Assembly: GCA_019054805.1 (NCBI GenBank)
Contig: JAHQIY010000028.1
Location: forward strand, 124,001 to 188,000
Length of the DNA stretch: 64,000 nt
DNA from: Brachionus manjavacas
Taxonomy: Eukaryota; Rotifera; Eurotatoria; Ploima; Brachionidae
Direction: 5' to 3'
The notes under the pieces are model-generated. The model had not been told where the DNA came from. It did not search any database and saw only the letters and a list, made by a program, of their open reading frames with translations. Shown piece by piece: positions 62,694 through 64,000 of this stretch (the first letter of the stretch is position 1; each line of letters starts with the position of its first letter). Both the position numbers and the translations under genes were made by a program.

Positions 62694-63360
62694 TTTTTTT
62701 TTAAATTAGTTTAATATAATTTTTATTCATTGTTGAATTTAATAAAGCAAATTTAACTTTTGTTTTAACCAGGCTTAGATTTAGACTAAAGTTATATTTT
62801 ATTGCAAATATTTACCAAAATTATTAAAGTTTTTTGTTTTGTGAGGGCTTTTGGATAAAATTTAGTTAAGGCTTAGGAAAAGAGAATGTTTTTTACCTAG
62901 CAAGTCTAGGCTTCTGAATTTGCTCTTACATTTTTTAAGGGAATAAATTCTAATTATCTACTTTTTTCATCTTTTTTTATTCAATTAAATAAGTGAAAAT
63001 TTTATAATATTAAAAAAGATTTAAGTAAATTAGCACACAAAAAATAATTTAATAATTTTTTTAATTTAGAATGTGTCAATTTTTTCACTTAATTTTTTTG
63101 TTCCTTTAAAACTTAAATAAAAGTTATATATTAATATTCAATACCTCTCATGATCTTTAGTCTTTAAGCCAGCAAAATGTCCAGTGTAGGTTGAAATTCA
63201 CATATGGTGGGTCAAAAAAACATAAACAAAGAGACAAATATTTTTTTGTAGTTTATTGAAACGTGAAAAAAACATATAGAAATAACTGCTAGAAAAACAT
63301 AAGTCAATTTTATTTATCAAAGTAAAAAAGTGAATTATAAAACATAAATTTTTTAGTCGT
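62694..63360. other. Intergenic, upstream of ELP6
   Basis: No gene is supported; the ELP6 promoter should lie at the left. Confidence 0.4.
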
Positions 63361-63505
63361 AATTCATTTTCTTGATCACAAGAGGTAACCATAATGCAAA
63401 TAGGAAAGAATTTACGCTTAATATCTGTCGCACCAAACACTATAAGAGGAAATCCGTACTATACGACTTTTTAAGTACAGTCTGCATGGAAAGTTGAACC
63501 TATTT
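63361..63505 (-). pseudogene. MULE transposase DDE-domain relic
   Basis: On the minus strand this reads HADCT, stop, KVV, stop, YGFPLIVFGATDIKRKFFPI, then CIMVTSCDQENE. It matches the first catalytic block of a MULE-type transposase (DxTYKxxxxxFPVIVxGTxD ... FHPIxLxV). Two stops show it is dead. A Lys-rich open frame upstream (63852-63652) may be part of the same old element but has no motif. Confidence 0.6.
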
Positions 63506-64000
63506 TGATGACACCAAGATGAAAGTGGGTCTCTTCACTGCCGTAGTTAATGTCTACACCAAAATAGAACATTTGGAAAGTTCTGTAAGTCAATATCTAA
63601 TATTGCATGAACGCTAAGACTTTCGATACTGTTAACAGATGAAAAATAAACTTATGTTTTTATACCAGTTGAATCAACAACTAATTTTTTTTTCCCTAGT
63701 GAAAAAAACAATTTATGTTTTTTTAACTCTTTCAAAAAAAAATGTTTAACTTTATATTTTTTTTCCTGCTCTAATATAAAAATATAAAGTTTCATATTTA
63801 TGTGGGGTTTTTTAATTTTCACTTTTTTTATGTGAGTTAAATCCTCTACCAAAATGTCCTACCTCAAAAAAAAAGCTCTAGTGACTTTTAATTTGAGTGA
63901 CGTTTTTGAAGTATGATCTTGGTAAAATAGTTTGGGAATTAGAATTAATTACTGGATAGTAATGTCAAGAATCTGAATGAGTAAAAGGAAGTTAGAAGTA
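63506..64000. other. Right-edge sequence
   Basis: Contains the possible upstream remainder of the MULE relic; otherwise nothing is recognised up to the window end. Confidence 0.35.

Overview
The window is strongly AT-rich eukaryotic, almost certainly invertebrate animal, nuclear DNA. It carries six recognisable conserved genes: CHMP2A, a class IA PI3-kinase catalytic subunit, germ cell-less/GMCL1, NUP37, exportin-5 and ELP6. Normal introns are tiny, mostly 47-68 nt and one of only 32 nt. They coexist with a few kilobase-sized introns, at least one of which holds transposon debris. Germ cell-less and class IA PI3K point to an animal. The AT content, small introns, Penelope-like elements and many LINE and MULE relics would fit a monogonont rotifer or a similar small invertebrate, but the species is only an inference.

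Layout. 1-3.5 kb: a possible Gln-rich terminal exon and a 5'-truncated Penelope-like retroelement with a GIY-YIG domain and a hammerhead-like 3' hairpin. 4.0-14.1 kb: a nested retroelement locus. A near-complete but frameshifted LINE on the minus strand encodes ORF1, a Ulp1/C48-type cysteine protease, and an endonuclease-reverse transcriptase. It is flanked by direct repeats of 1.72 kb, and a second truncated copy beside it is flanked by 0.39 kb repeats. 14.8-15.6 kb: CHMP2A, four exons, complete. 16.9-24.2 kb: the PI3K catalytic subunit, eight exons, complete at 1068 codons, with a CR1-like LINE relic inside one 2.56 kb intron. 24.9-28.1 kb: another LINE, a MULE relic and a truncated near-identical copy of GMCL1. 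29.5-35.2 kb: traces of an unrecognised minus-strand gene built from repeated 63-66 nt coiled-coil mini-exons, its large intron filled by a LINE and by a MULE that itself carries a palindromic MITE. 35.3-35.6 kb: a locally GC-richer island with several strong hairpins framed by an 18-nt direct repeat. 36-43 kb: inverted repeats, a TIR transposon with an 8-bp target duplication, and several LINE 3' ends. 43.5-45.0 kb: intact intronless GMCL1. 46.6-52.9 kb: pogo-, hAT- and piggyBac-type remnants around NUP37. 53.3-59.6 kb: exportin-5, two exons, with a 2.7 kb intron holding a TIR-bounded small ORF. 60-64 kb: MULE relics around ELP6.

The host genes are unrelated housekeeping or signalling genes with no operon-like link. 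PI3K, NUP37, exportin-5 and ELP6 lie on the minus strand; CHMP2A and GMCL1 on the plus strand. The main interest lies in the mobile fraction and in two unexplained structures: the mini-exon array and the hairpin island. All splice sites are hand-placed from GT/AG, reading phase and remembered family sequence; no alignment or transcript data were available.
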